From contig CAZRVH010000018.1 in NCBI GenBank assembly GCA_964603635.1, forward strand, positions 1-18,479: DNA of 18,479 nucleotides, given 5' to 3'. A program made the position numbers and the translations under genes. Position 1 is the first letter of the stretch. Each line of letters starts with the position of its first letter. Positions 5,770 to 12,493 of the stretch are shown piece by piece. This DNA is from CAZRVH01 sp964603635 (lineage in GTDB: Bacteria; Patescibacteriota; Gracilibacteria; Peribacterales; Peribacteraceae). The notes beneath the pieces were generated by a model. That model saw nothing but the letters and a program-made list of their open reading frames with translations. It ran no database searches and had not been told where the DNA came from.

Positions 5770-5797
5770 TTTATACACCCTATTTGCCAAATGTCAA
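5770..5797 (-). promoter_or_regulatory. strong sigma-70-type promoter
   Basis: On the minus strand TTGACA (5792-5797, 6/6) and TATAAA (5770-5775, 5/6) are spaced by 16 nt. This gives a leader of about 40-45 nt that includes the Shine-Dalgarno site of the 156-aa gene. Confidence 0.8.
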
Positions 5798-5825
5798 ATT
5801 TATTGTTCTATTCGTATTATAAAAA

Positions 5826-6095
5826 ATGACGATACCGGCTGTGTTACCATCCCGTCCGATGCACTACGTCTACCTCGCCCGCTGCGCCGATGGCTCGCTA
5901 TACGCGGGCACATGCATCAACGTGCAGGAACGCGAGGCAACCCACAACAGCGGCAAGGGATCGAAGTACACGCGCAGCCGTCTGCCGCTGACAATCATCT
6001 ATACCGAGGAATACGAAACCCTCTCCGAAGCCCGGAAGCGGGAGGCCGCCGTGAAAAAGTTATCGAAGGCGGAGAAAGAATCCCTGGTTTCATGA
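5826..6095 (+). CDS. GIY-YIG domain protein (UPF0213/YhbQ-like)
   Basis: 89 aa. A single GIY-YIG nuclease domain: YVYLARCADGSLYAGTC carries the two signature strands (YVY at 14-16 and YAG at 26-28), followed by REATHNSGKGSKYTRSRLP and the C-terminal helix LSEARKREAAVKKL. Stand-alone proteins of this size (UPF0213 type) are presumed single-domain endonucleases, possibly in DNA repair; substrates are mostly unknown. The ATG at 5826 follows a TATTAT box by 5 nt, supporting a leaderless start there. The ATG at 5859 (MHYVYLARC) is closer to the usual family start, so the first 11 residues are uncertain. The next gene follows 19 nt after the stop with its own -10 box. Confidence 0.9.
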   Translation: MTIPAVLPSRPMHYVYLARCADGSLYAGTCINVQEREATHNSGKGSKYTRSRLPLTIIYTEEYETLSEARKREAAVKKLSKAEKESLVS

Positions 6096-6102
6096 CATGC
6101 GC

Positions 6103-6114
6103 TACACTGCGGCC
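6103..6114 (+). promoter_or_regulatory. -10 box (TACACT) 6 nt before SDR start
   Basis: TACACT at 6103-6108, then 6 nt, then ATG at 6115. The -35 region is weak. It supports 6115 over the in-frame ATG at 6097, which lies before the box and 1 nt after the upstream stop codon. Confidence 0.55.
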
Positions 6115-6897
6115 ATGGCAACGCAAACCGCGCTCATCACGGGCGCATCGGGAGGACTGGGAGAGGAATTCGCGCGCCTGTGCGCACGCGGCAAGATGGA
6201 TCTCGTGCTCGTGGCCCGCAGCGAGGATGCCTTGAAAAAACTGGGGGCGGAATTAGAGAGGAAACACGGTATTTCCGCGACGGTCATCGCGCAGGATCTG
6301 TCGGCCGCGGATGCCGCGCAGGCCATCGTCGATGTCCTGAAAAAAGGAAACCTGTCGATCGATATGCTCATCAACAACGCGGGCTTCGGTTCGTTCGGGA
6401 CATTCCATGAAGCGGATGCAAAACAACAGGCAAATATGATTGCCGTAAACATCTCCGCGCTGACGGCTTTGACGAAGGCCCTCTTGCCGGACATGGTCGC
6501 GCGCGGACACGGACGCATCCTGAACGTCGCGAGCATCGCCGCGTTCCTGCCGGGCCCGCTCATGTCCGTGTACTACGCCAGCAAGGCGTACGTGTTACAT
6601 TTTTCGCTCGCCATTCGAGAGGAATTGAAAGGAACCGGCGTCACGGTCACCTGCCTCTGCCCCGGCCCCACGCAAACGGGATTCGAAACGCACGCGAACC
6701 TCGCCGCGTCGAAACTCTTCAAGGGTTCGTACGTCATGAAAGCATCGACTGTCGCCGCGTCGGGATACGCGGCATGTCTGAAAGGAAAGGCTTTGGTGAT
6801 CCCGGGAATGCTGAACAAACTAGCCGCGTTCATTCCACGCCTGTTACCGCGCACGCTGGCGACAATGATCGCGAAGAAAGTACAGGACCCGATGTAA
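6115..6897 (+). CDS. short-chain dehydrogenase/reductase (SDR)
   Basis: 260 aa, classical SDR length. Nucleotide-binding motif TGASGGLG at 9-16, NNAG at 87-90, and catalytic Ser140 with Tyr153 and Lys157 in YYASK; CPGPTQT at 182-188 follows, as in classical SDRs. The closest type by pattern is the DltE/COG0300 group of NAD(P)-dependent oxidoreductases acting on lipid or other small carbonyl substrates; the substrate cannot be read from sequence. The C-terminus has a hydrophobic, basic segment (LAAFIPRLLPRTLATMIAKK) that may contact the membrane. The start is set by the TACACT box and by the conserved N-terminus directly after MATQTALITG. Confidence 0.93.
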   Translation: MATQTALITGASGGLGEEFARLCARGKMDLVLVARSEDALKKLGAELERKHGISATVIAQDLSAADAAQAIVDVLKKGNLSIDMLINNAGFGSFGTFHEADAKQQANMIAVNISALTALTKALLPDMVARGHGRILNVASIAAFLPGPLMSVYYASKAYVLHFSLAIREELKGTGVTVTCLCPGPTQTGFETHANLAASKLFKGSYVMKASTVAASGYAACLKGKALVIPGMLNKLAAFIPRLLPRTLATMIAKKVQDPM

Positions 6898-6953
6898 AAG
6901 CCTTATTGCGTACGCAAGGTCTTCACCCCTACAGTACCGGCAATGAAGGTAGC

Positions 6954-6994
6954 CACCCTTCGACTCGTCCTTAGGGGACTCGCTCAGGGCAAGT
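6954..6994. repeat. dispersed intergenic repeat (CCCTTCGAC ... GCTCAGGGCAAG type)
   Basis: The stretch carries CACCCTTCGAC, a central inverted segment (GTCCTTAGGGGAC) and CTCAGGGCAAGT. Units with CCCTTCGAC and CTCAGGGCAAG ends are familiar intergenic repeats in metagenome-derived genomes (memory, not checked). It occupies most of the upstream region of the glycosyltransferase gene. Confidence 0.5.
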
Positions 6995-7009
6995 ATTCCA
7001 TTTACAAGA

Positions 7010-8101
7010 ATGAAAGTAGCTATTGTCCATGAATTACTGACGATGCGCGGAGGCGCGGAGAACGTCGCGAAGATCTTCGCCGACATGTTCCCGGATGCCC
7101 CGGTGTTCACGCTGCTATACGACGAGAAAAAACTCGGCGACCTATTCCCCCGCGAGCGGGTGCGCCCAAGCACCTTGCAATCCTTCGCGGGACTATCGAC
7201 GAACCATCATCTGTACCTGCCGTTCTTCCGCCATGCCGTGGAGGCATGGGACTTCGGGCCGTACGATCTCGTCCTCTCATCCTCCTCCGCGTTCGCGCAC
7301 GGCTGCCGCACCCGAAACAAAACGAAACACCTCAGCTACGTACACTCCCCCGCCCGCTACCTGTGGGACCGAACGCACGACGTACTGGCACATGCATCCC
7401 CGCTGAAAAAACTCTACGGGCACGCATTGCTCCCGAAGCTGCGCCTATGGGATGCCGACGCATCGTCCAGGCCGCACGCACTCCTGGCGGCGTCCGCGGA
7501 AGTACAGCGCAGGATCCAACTCTACTGGAGGAAACCAAGCACGGTCGTGCATCCCCCGGTGTCCGACATATGGTTCGAATCGGACGGACGGCACCACGTC
7601 CGCTCGCACTTCCTCATCGTCTCCACGCTCGCTCCGTACAAGCGCATCGACCTGGCCATCGAGGCATGCAACACGCTGAAAATGCCGCTGAAGATCGCGG
7701 GCGACGGACCGCAACGCGCGGAGCTGGAACGCATGGCGGGACCGACGGTGGAATTCCTGGGACATGTGTCGCCTCGGGAATTGATGCCGTACTACCGCAC
7801 CGCCTACGCGACGCTGGTGCCCGGAGAGGAAGACTTCGGGCTCGTCCCCGTGGAATCCATGGCGGCGGGAACGCCGGTGATCGCGCTCGGCAAAGGAGGT
7901 CCGCTGGAAACGGTCATCGAAGGAAAGACGGGCACCTTCTTCCACGATCCGTCCGCGGACGGATTGGCCAAGGTACTCAAAGCATTCGATTCCACACTGT
8001 ATGTCGCCGAAGACTGCCGCTTCCGCGCCGAGTCATTCAGGGAATCGGATTTTCGAAAAAAAATCGGGGCCGCGATCGACGCATTGATGGCAATCGGGTG
8101 A
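7010..8101 (+). CDS. GT4-family glycosyltransferase
   Basis: 363 aa, GT-B fold. It transfers a sugar from a nucleotide donor to an envelope glycan or lipid acceptor at the cytoplasmic face. Visible features are an N-terminal Rossmann start MKVAIVHELL, the acceptor-side glycine loop MRGGAEN at 12-18, VHSPARYLWD at 111-120, the donor-domain start FLIVSTLAPYKR at 201-212 with the phosphate-binding Lys211, GDGP at 231-234, and the EX7E motif EDFGLVPVE at 274-282 followed by GTPVIALGKGGPLETV. The pattern resembles WbaZ-like mannosyltransferases, but the sugar cannot be assigned. No Shine-Dalgarno site; the ATG at 7010 is the conserved start. It stands alone, not in a polysaccharide cluster. Confidence 0.93.
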   Translation: MKVAIVHELLTMRGGAENVAKIFADMFPDAPVFTLLYDEKKLGDLFPRERVRPSTLQSFAGLSTNHHLYLPFFRHAVEAWDFGPYDLVLSSSSAFAHGCRTRNKTKHLSYVHSPARYLWDRTHDVLAHASPLKKLYGHALLPKLRLWDADASSRPHALLAASAEVQRRIQLYWRKPSTVVHPPVSDIWFESDGRHHVRSHFLIVSTLAPYKRIDLAIEACNTLKMPLKIAGDGPQRAELERMAGPTVEFLGHVSPRELMPYYRTAYATLVPGEEDFGLVPVESMAAGTPVIALGKGGPLETVIEGKTGTFFHDPSADGLAKVLKAFDSTLYVAEDCRFRAESFRESDFRKKIGAAIDALMAIG

Positions 8102-8173
8102 CCCGCGATTCCTTTGGCTGGACAGAAAGTTTGGAACCCATCGTGGAGGATTTTATGTATACAAACTTTGTTC

Positions 8174-8185
8174 TATAGTCGATGC
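8174..8185 (+). promoter_or_regulatory. -10 box (TATAGT) 6 nt before ATG
   Basis: TATAGT at 8174-8179, then 6 nt, then ATG at 8186. This box decides the start of the small secreted protein; the longer in-frame start at 8114 would lie upstream of the promoter. Confidence 0.6.
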
Positions 8186-8452
8186 ATGTCGCTTCCCCTT
8201 CAGCTTCGGTATCTTTTGCTGCGAGCGGCGATCGTCGTCGGTTTCATCTCATCTCTATGGTTTTCGTTACCGACACCCATCAAGGCCGCGGAGCCGATGT
8301 CATCGGGTGCGGGCGGCGGATATTTCGCAACGCCCTATATGGTCCGCGGACAGTTCGTATTCATCAACAGGATTTCCAGAAGGACGTTGTTGCTGACGAT
8401 CAAAGCGATCAAGCCGTCGCTGCCGGACTTGTTCGTGAAGGAGTATCTATGA
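8186..8452 (+). CDS. small secreted protein with signal peptide
   Basis: 88 aa from the ATG at 8186. Residues 1-34 look like a Sec signal peptide: basic start (LQLRYLLLR), hydrophobic core AAIVVGFISSLWFSL, and likely cleavage after PIKA before AEPMSSG. The mature part is about 54 residues, beginning with a Gly-rich stretch (SSGAGGGYFATPYM), then VRGQFVFINR and a basic amphipathic segment SRRTLLLTIKAIKPSLPD. No family recognised. An upstream start at 8114 would bury the signal peptide 24 residues in and lies before the -10 box. It is probably exported; the function is unknown, and a short basic mature chain leaves room for a secreted peptide role (speculation). Confidence 0.7.
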   Translation: MSLPLQLRYLLLRAAIVVGFISSLWFSLPTPIKAAEPMSSGAGGGYFATPYMVRGQFVFINRISRRTLLLTIKAIKPSLPDLFVKEYL

Positions 8453-8511
8453 GCTTGTAGTCACAAGGCAGACAAAAACGGCAATTTCCACAAGCCACAA
8501 GCTTTTTCAGA

Positions 8512-9567
8512 TCACAACAAACTCTGCTGCCCGCTTTGTCCTTCTCCGGGAACCTCGCGTCCCAGTTTCTCATACGCCTTCTTCGCGGCGACGCGCCCCT
8601 TCGGCGTACGCTGGAGATATCCGTTCTGCATCAAATACGGTTCGTACACGTCCTCGATCGTGTCTTGCTCATCCGCCAGCACGGCACTGAGCGTGGACAA
8701 TCCCACGGGTCCCCCGCCGAACGTGTCGACGATCGCGGTGAGCAATGCCCTATCGGTACGATCCAATCCGTCTTTGTCGATTTCCAACGATGCCAACGTT
8801 TCTTCGACGCATGCGGTACCGATCACGCCTTCATGGCGGATCTCCGCGAAGTCACGGACGGCACGGACCAGGCGGTTGCCGATGCGCGGCGTGGCGCGAC
8901 TGGCGCCGGCGATGATCGACGCGGCCTGCTCATCCATCGCCATGCCCAGGATGCCCGCGGAGCGGTGGATGATCTTGCTCATTTCCTCCGGCTCGTAGAA
9001 CGCGAGTTTGAACTGGTGGATGAAACGGTCGCGCAGCGGCGCGGACACGGACCCTGCTTTCGTCGTGGCACCCACGAGCGTGAACGGCTTCAGCGTGAGG
9101 CGTACGGAACGCGCGGTCGGCCCCTTGCCGATGATGATGTCGAGCAGGAAATCCTCCATCGCGCCGTACAACACTTCCTCGATGGCGGGACGCAGGCGGT
9201 GGATCTCGTCGATGAAGAGGATGTCTCCTTCGGCGAGGTTCGTGAGGAGGGATGCGAGATCTCCCGGCTTCTCGATGGCAGGGCCGCTGGTGACGCGTAT
9301 CTGCGCGCCCATTTCCTGGGCCAGGATATGGGCAAGGGTTGTTTTTCCAAGGCCCGGGGGACCGTGCAAGAGAACATGGCCCAATGGCTCCTTGCGCTTC
9401 ATGGCGGCCTGCAAATAGATGAGGAGATGTTCCTTCACTTTCGACTGGCCGACATATTCGCTTAATGCCCTCGGACGAAGGGTTTGCTCCAATGCTTCGA
9501 GGTCTTTGGGTATCTCTTGGGGCTCTACGACGGATTCCTGCCGAATCTGCTGACGTTTCAGTGCCAT
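8512..9567 (-). CDS. ruvB: Holliday junction branch migration ATPase RuvB
   Basis: 351 aa, normal length. RuvB is the AAA+ ring motor that drives branch migration of Holliday junctions with RuvA; RuvC resolves them. Motifs numbered from Met at 9567: TLRPRALSEYVGQ near 29-41, Walker A GPPGLGKT at 69-76, Walker B with DEIH at 120-123, sensor 1 GATT at 166-169, arginine-finger region APLRDRF (Arg179), and the C-terminal winged-helix region with GGGPVGLSTLSA and YEPYLMQNGYLQRTPKGR. A GTG at 9585 would add six residues, but it lies upstream of the TATTAT box, favouring 9567. ruvA and ruvC are not adjacent. Convergent with the small secreted-protein gene. Confidence 0.98.
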   Translation of the reverse strand: MALKRQQIRQESVVEPQEIPKDLEALEQTLRPRALSEYVGQSKVKEHLLIYLQAAMKRKEPLGHVLLHGPPGLGKTTLAHILAQEMGAQIRVTSGPAIEKPGDLASLLTNLAEGDILFIDEIHRLRPAIEEVLYGAMEDFLLDIIIGKGPTARSVRLTLKPFTLVGATTKAGSVSAPLRDRFIHQFKLAFYEPEEMSKIIHRSAGILGMAMDEQAASIIAGASRATPRIGNRLVRAVRDFAEIRHEGVIGTACVEETLASLEIDKDGLDRTDRALLTAIVDTFGGGPVGLSTLSAVLADEQDTIEDVYEPYLMQNGYLQRTPKGRVAAKKAYEKLGREVPGEGQSGQQSLL

Positions 9568-9576
9568 ATATGCCGC

Positions 9577-9606
9577 ATAATACACGTGTCAGGGTCGGAT
9601 TGTCAT
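9577..9606 (-). promoter_or_regulatory. ruvB promoter; -35 box inside a dispersed repeat
   Basis: On the minus strand ATGACA (9601-9606, 5/6 to TTGACA), an 18-nt spacer, TATTAT (9577-9582), then 9 nt to the ATG at 9567. The predicted start of transcription is within 2-3 nt of the start codon. The -35 hexamer is the terminal six bases of the repeat unit at 9601-9625. Confidence 0.6.
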
Positions 9607-9625
9607 GGTGAGCCACATCGAACCA
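9601..9625. repeat. dispersed repeat, copy 2 (ruvB upstream)
   Basis: It starts with the same 14 bases as the unit at 4193-4217 (TGTCATGGTGAGCC) and also ends in TCGAACCA. Both copies sit in the same orientation just upstream of minus-strand genes (tatD and ruvB). Confidence 0.72.
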
Positions 9626-9632
9626 CGAACCA

Positions 9633-9661
9633 TTGACACTATTATTATAATGTTATACATT
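9633..9661 (+). promoter_or_regulatory. promoter of the 9721 gene
   Basis: TTGACA (9633-9638, 6/6), a 17-nt spacer and TACATT (9656-9661, 4/6). The AT-rich spacer also holds TATAAT at 9646-9651, but it is too close to the -35 box. The predicted leader is about 50-55 nt, pyrimidine-rich, ending CCTCCT before ATG. Confidence 0.6.
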
Positions 9662-9720
9662 ACTCTTCCTCGGGTACCCCTTCCAGAACCGCCCGGATCT
9701 CCGTATCATCCAAGCCTCCT

Positions 9721-10311
9721 ATGACGACGAAAGCAAAAGCACTGTCCACCGGAGCCCTCCTGGTCGTATTGGCCGGACTGGGTACCGCGGATTACCTCTC
9801 CAACAAGGGATTGCCCGCTTCGCTGCCCACGCAAAACGGCTCGGCATCCTCGGATACGAACGCCCAGGATCCCGCGGGAGCGGTTGCCAAGCAGGCGGGC
9901 ATCGACGTGGCCTCCGCCATCACCGGACTCGGCTATGAAACGCAGTCCTCGACGGATTTGAGCATGTTATCCCAGGTGGTGACGGGTCAGCCCCAAACGC
10001 TCGTTCTCCTGAAGAATTCCGATCGCGTCGGCTCCGTGACCTGGATTGATTCGCCGCAGGTAAAGACGTTTTTCATCGCTTTGAAAGAAGGCCTGCTGAA
10101 TGCATTCTCGCCCAACGTGCAGGATCTGCGCGATGAAACCCTGCAAGGAGAAGCACAGCCGGTGCGCAACATCCTGACCTTCCTGGACCCCTCCCTCAGC
10201 GAGGAACGCCTGGTATTCATCCGCGTGCGCGAGCGCCTGTACGAATTCCACATCGCCAGCGGCAAGGATACGGAGATGCAGGCGTTGATCGAGGCATTGA
10301 CGACGAAATAA
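9721..10311 (+). CDS. exported or membrane-anchored hypothetical protein
   Basis: 196 aa. The N-terminus MTTKAKALSTGALLVVLAGLG is a basic start plus one hydrophobic helix, fitting a signal peptide or signal anchor. It is followed by a low-complexity Ser/Ala/Asn/Asp linker (residues about 38-55) and a folded domain (about 60-196) that ends in VFIRVRERLYEFHIASGKD. No cysteine is present, so it is not a lipoprotein. No family recognised. The ATG follows a pyrimidine-rich leader ending CCTCCT. It sits just upstream of rplK, where secE and nusG would be in many bacteria, but it is neither. A long imperfect hairpin separates it from rplK. Confidence 0.8.
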   Translation: MTTKAKALSTGALLVVLAGLGTADYLSNKGLPASLPTQNGSASSDTNAQDPAGAVAKQAGIDVASAITGLGYETQSSTDLSMLSQVVTGQPQTLVLLKNSDRVGSVTWIDSPQVKTFFIALKEGLLNAFSPNVQDLRDETLQGEAQPVRNILTFLDPSLSEERLVFIRVRERLYEFHIASGKDTEMQALIEALTTK

Positions 10312-10320
10312 GGATGGAGC

Positions 10321-10386
10321 TGGGAAAGTTTGCGAAGCTTGTAAAGGATCTCCATTCCCTCCTTTTGAAGCTTGCCAAGCTTCCCA
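10321..10386 (+). repeat. long imperfect stem-loop between the 9721 gene and rplK
   Basis: About 20 nt starting TGGGAAAGTTTGC pair imperfectly with the segment ending GCCAAGCTTCCCA, and inside this AAAGGA (10343-10348) pairs with TCCTTT. The full structure spans 66 nt with an 11-nt apical loop. No T-run follows, so it is not a standard terminator. It ends 13 nt before the rplK -10 box and could act as a 3'-end stabiliser or a repeat element. Confidence 0.7.
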
Positions 10387-10398
10387 ACCTATTCTTCG

Positions 10399-10404
10399 TA
10401 TTAT
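10399..10404 (+). promoter_or_regulatory. rplK -10 box (TATTAT)
   Basis: TATTAT with no good -35 at standard spacing. It implies a leader of about 55 nt to the ATG at 10465; the leader is strongly pyrimidine-rich in its second half (CCACCCTCTTCCTC and ACTCTCCCCGC) and has no Shine-Dalgarno site. Confidence 0.5.
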
Positions 10405-10464
10405 ACGGAACAGCCTAAAATCTTCTTTACAACCACCCTCTTCCTCAGTACTCTCCCCGCACTT

Positions 10465-10905
10465 ATGGCAAAAAAGATCAAGAAAGTCGTGAAAGCAATG
10501 GCCAAGGGCGGACAGGCGAACCCTGCCCCCCCGCTCGGACCGATCCTCGGTCAGGCTGGAGTCGATATCCAGGGATTCTGCACGCAATTCAATGCCCAGA
10601 CGAAGGATCGTATGGGACAGCTCGTTCCGATCGAGATCACGGTGTACGAAGACCGTTCGTTCTCGTTCATCACGAAGCAGCCGCCCGCATCCGAACTGAT
10701 CAAGGAAAAGGCGAAGATCACGGCCGGAAGCGGAGAGCCGAACAAGAACAAGGTCGGAAAGATCACGGTCGCGCAGCTGCGCGAAATCGCCGAGATCAAG
10801 ATGCCGGACCTCAATGCCGCAAGCATCGAGGCTGCCATGAACTCGCTCGCCGGTACGGCGCGCAGCATGGGAGTGACGGTCGAAGGCTTCGCGACGGCGG
10901 CTTGA
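10465..10905 (+). CDS. rplK: 50S ribosomal protein L11
   Basis: 146 aa, normal length is about 141. L11 binds 23S rRNA at the GTPase-associated centre with the L10-L7/L12 stalk. The N-terminal signature KGGQANPAPPLGPILGQAGV (residues 14-33) and the C-terminal rRNA-binding domain (GSGEPNKNKVGKIT, IAEIKMPDLNA, and SLAGTARSMGVTV at the end) are intact. The start at 10465 (MAKKIKKVVKAMA) is fixed by family comparison. Unlike in most bacteria, rplA does not follow directly: two unrelated genes and about 1.7 kb lie between. No Shine-Dalgarno site precedes the ATG. Confidence 0.98.
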   Translation: MAKKIKKVVKAMAKGGQANPAPPLGPILGQAGVDIQGFCTQFNAQTKDRMGQLVPIEITVYEDRSFSFITKQPPASELIKEKAKITAGSGEPNKNKVGKITVAQLREIAEIKMPDLNAASIEAAMNSLAGTARSMGVTVEGFATAA

Positions 10906-10974
10906 TTGCCCTAAAACAGGTGAAATATCATGGGTATTTTCACAGTGAAGCGTTTGCTTTGCTTTGAGCAGGAG

Positions 10975-10987
10975 TAGAATAACCAGC
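10975..10987 (+). promoter_or_regulatory. -10 box (TAGAAT) 7 nt before cupin gene
   Basis: TAGAAT at 10975-10980, then 7 nt, then ATG at 10988. It supports 10988 over the in-frame ATG at 10964, which lies before the box. Confidence 0.55.
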
Positions 10988-11674
10988 ATGAATCATCCGG
11001 GTGAAAATCTTGGCCGCATACATATCGAATCGATGCCGGGCTTGTACAGAGTTCCCGATAAGTTGCGGCAAAAAGTCGAGGGCGAGGTCTCCGGACTTCT
11101 GAGTGACGGCGGACTGGGTAGGAAGCTGACATCAATCCTGACTACATCCCCCGATCAAAATTTCCTGGATGCACGGCAATTGTTGGACATGAAATTTTCG
11201 GAAGCGGAAAGCGTCGCTGCCGTCGCGATTCTTGATGCGCAAATTACACAACGATGGAACGAGGGGCATTACATCTTGCGCTTCGATGCGGATGCGTTGA
11301 ATGCAAGCGCGTTTGATGGATTGCCCGTCGAACCATATGAATGGTTGCCTACAAAAATCCACCCGGATTCCGTATTCGGCGGCGTGGGAAAGCTGTCGTT
11401 ACGATTTCCAGCGGGATTACAGGAGACTGATCTACCCCACACGCATCCAGGAAGCCGTATTATATTTTCCAGTGGACCGGGCCGTTTGGCATCGCCCCAT
11501 ATTCCCGGTGGGATATTGCACCTTGAAAGAGGTATGGCAATGCTGATGCCACGCAAACTCGTGCATAATTTTTCCGCGTATCCTGAACAGGATTGGACAC
11601 CTATTTCCATTCATCTACCCTTCGTAGGCATCGGAAAAGAAGCGATGACACTGGTCGAAGAAGATCGGATTTAA
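10988..11674 (+). CDS. cupin-fold hypothetical protein
   Basis: 228 aa. The C-terminal half looks like a cupin beta-barrel: motif 1 with LPHTHPGS (His151, His153) and motif 2 with MPRKLVHNF (Pro188, His193), about 40 residues apart, ending in a beta-strand PISIHLPFVG. Cupins usually bind a metal through these histidines; the usual motif-1 glutamate is not obvious. The N-terminal half (1-110) is helical and unrecognised. No signal peptide. It has its own -10 box and its own terminator, lies between rplK and rplA, and is less GC-rich than either, so it looks like an inserted, independently expressed gene. Enzymatic versus sensory role is unknown. Confidence 0.7.
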   Translation: MNHPGENLGRIHIESMPGLYRVPDKLRQKVEGEVSGLLSDGGLGRKLTSILTTSPDQNFLDARQLLDMKFSEAESVAAVAILDAQITQRWNEGHYILRFDADALNASAFDGLPVEPYEWLPTKIHPDSVFGGVGKLSLRFPAGLQETDLPHTHPGSRIIFSSGPGRLASPHIPGGILHLERGMAMLMPRKLVHNFSAYPEQDWTPISIHLPFVGIGKEAMTLVEEDRI

Positions 11675-11682
11675 TCATGTAC

Positions 11683-11706
11683 AGGCGTTCTCGCAACGCC
11701 TTTTTT
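11683..11706 (+). terminator. rho-independent terminator after cupin gene
   Basis: AGGCGTT / AACGCCT stem with loop CTCGC, followed by a T-run. It begins 9 nt after the stop codon. Confidence 0.9.
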
Positions 11707-11728
11707 GTGCATATGAAAAGGAAATCCC

Positions 11729-11734
11729 TAGAAT
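11729..11734 (+). promoter_or_regulatory. -10 box (TAGAAT) overlapping an upstream ATG
   Basis: TAGAAT at 11729-11734 overlaps the ATG at 11733, so that ATG would not be transcribed from this promoter. TTGTGC at 11705-11710 (spacer 18) is a weak -35. Transcription would begin near 11741, leaving a pyrimidine-rich leader of about 20 nt before the ATG at 11760. Confidence 0.5.
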
Positions 11735-11759
11735 GGGGTACGTCCTTTCCACCTTCACC

Positions 11760-12365
11760 ATGATGTCCATGTCCCTCGGAAGCCTGATCCAATCGCCCGT
11801 CATGACATATGCGATCCTTCTTCCGCTCGCGTCGCTGGTTCTCTTTTTCCTTCTGTGCGTGCCCGCGTTCATCCGCAGCCAGGCACGTCCGATGGATATC
11901 GCGCGCGCCGCGTTCCATTGCCTCGCGCAATCGGTCGGCATCGTCTTCATGATCGCCGGCAGCCTCCCGGCCCTGCAGGTGGTCATCGGCAACCAAGCCT
12001 TGGAAAGCGCCGCATACATGGGACTGCTGACGGTGTTCGCCATCGGCGGCCTGCTGTTCCTCTGGAATGACGTCCACTTGAAGGGAATGAGCGTAGCATC
12101 CAAAGAAATCCCCGAGACGCTCTACTTTTACGCATGGAAATTCATCGGTCTGATCATCGTTCTCTATTCCGGCATGTCGCTGGTGCTCAGCCTGCTGCTG
12201 ACGCCTGAAAATTTCATGGACGGAGGATGGATGATGCACGCCATCCTGTTCTTCTACGGCATGATGATCTCCTTCTTCACCTTGCACCGCCCGCATATCA
12301 CGGCCCCCGCTCCGGCTAGGATCATTCCTGCGGCCGCGAAGAAGAAGGCAACGAAGAAATCGTAA
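11760..12365 (+). CDS. integral membrane protein, unknown, basic C-terminal tail
   Basis: 201 aa from the ATG at 11760. Four or five hydrophobic helices: about residues 15-35 (MTYAILLPLASLVLFFLLCV), 56-75 (VGIVFMIAGSLPALQVVIG), 84-100 (YMGLLTVFAIGGLLFLW), 128-148 (FIGLIIVLYSGMSLVLSLLL) and 158-175. The tail is Ala/Pro/Lys-rich and ends AAAKKKATKKS, probably cytoplasmic. No family recognised. The longer ATG at 11733 overlaps a -10 box, so the start was moved to the first ATG after the predicted transcription start; 11763 and 11769 are also possible. It lies between the cupin gene and rplA, the second gene separating rplK from rplA. Confidence 0.75.
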   Translation: MMSMSLGSLIQSPVMTYAILLPLASLVLFFLLCVPAFIRSQARPMDIARAAFHCLAQSVGIVFMIAGSLPALQVVIGNQALESAAYMGLLTVFAIGGLLFLWNDVHLKGMSVASKEIPETLYFYAWKFIGLIIVLYSGMSLVLSLLLTPENFMDGGWMMHAILFFYGMMISFFTLHRPHITAPAPARIIPAAAKKKATKKS

Positions 12366-12379
12366 ATTCCACACTCCAC

Positions 12380-12470
12380 ATTCCAAATTCCAAGGAATGT
12401 CCAATGTTTGAATATTTCAATTTTTAGAAAATTAATTCTTCATTGGCTATTGGAATTTGGTATTTGGAGG
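12380..12470. repeat. AT-rich inverted-repeat element
   Basis: CCAAATTCCAA at 12383-12393 has its exact reverse complement at 12450-12460, enclosing about 56 nt of AT-rich sequence. Extra TTCCA and TTGGA/ATTTGG units lie outside the arms. The composition contrasts sharply with the flanks. It looks like a small non-coding repeat or MITE-like unit upstream of rplA; no transposase is present. Confidence 0.65.
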
Positions 12471-12493
12471 GTAATACGGGCTTAAAACCCATA

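Noticed and set aside
8453..8511. Hairpin AGCTTGT ... ACAAGCT before TTTTT as a terminator of the small secreted gene
   Set aside because: The 7-bp stem has a loop of about 37 nt with only weak inner pairing; it may help terminate but is too weak to list.
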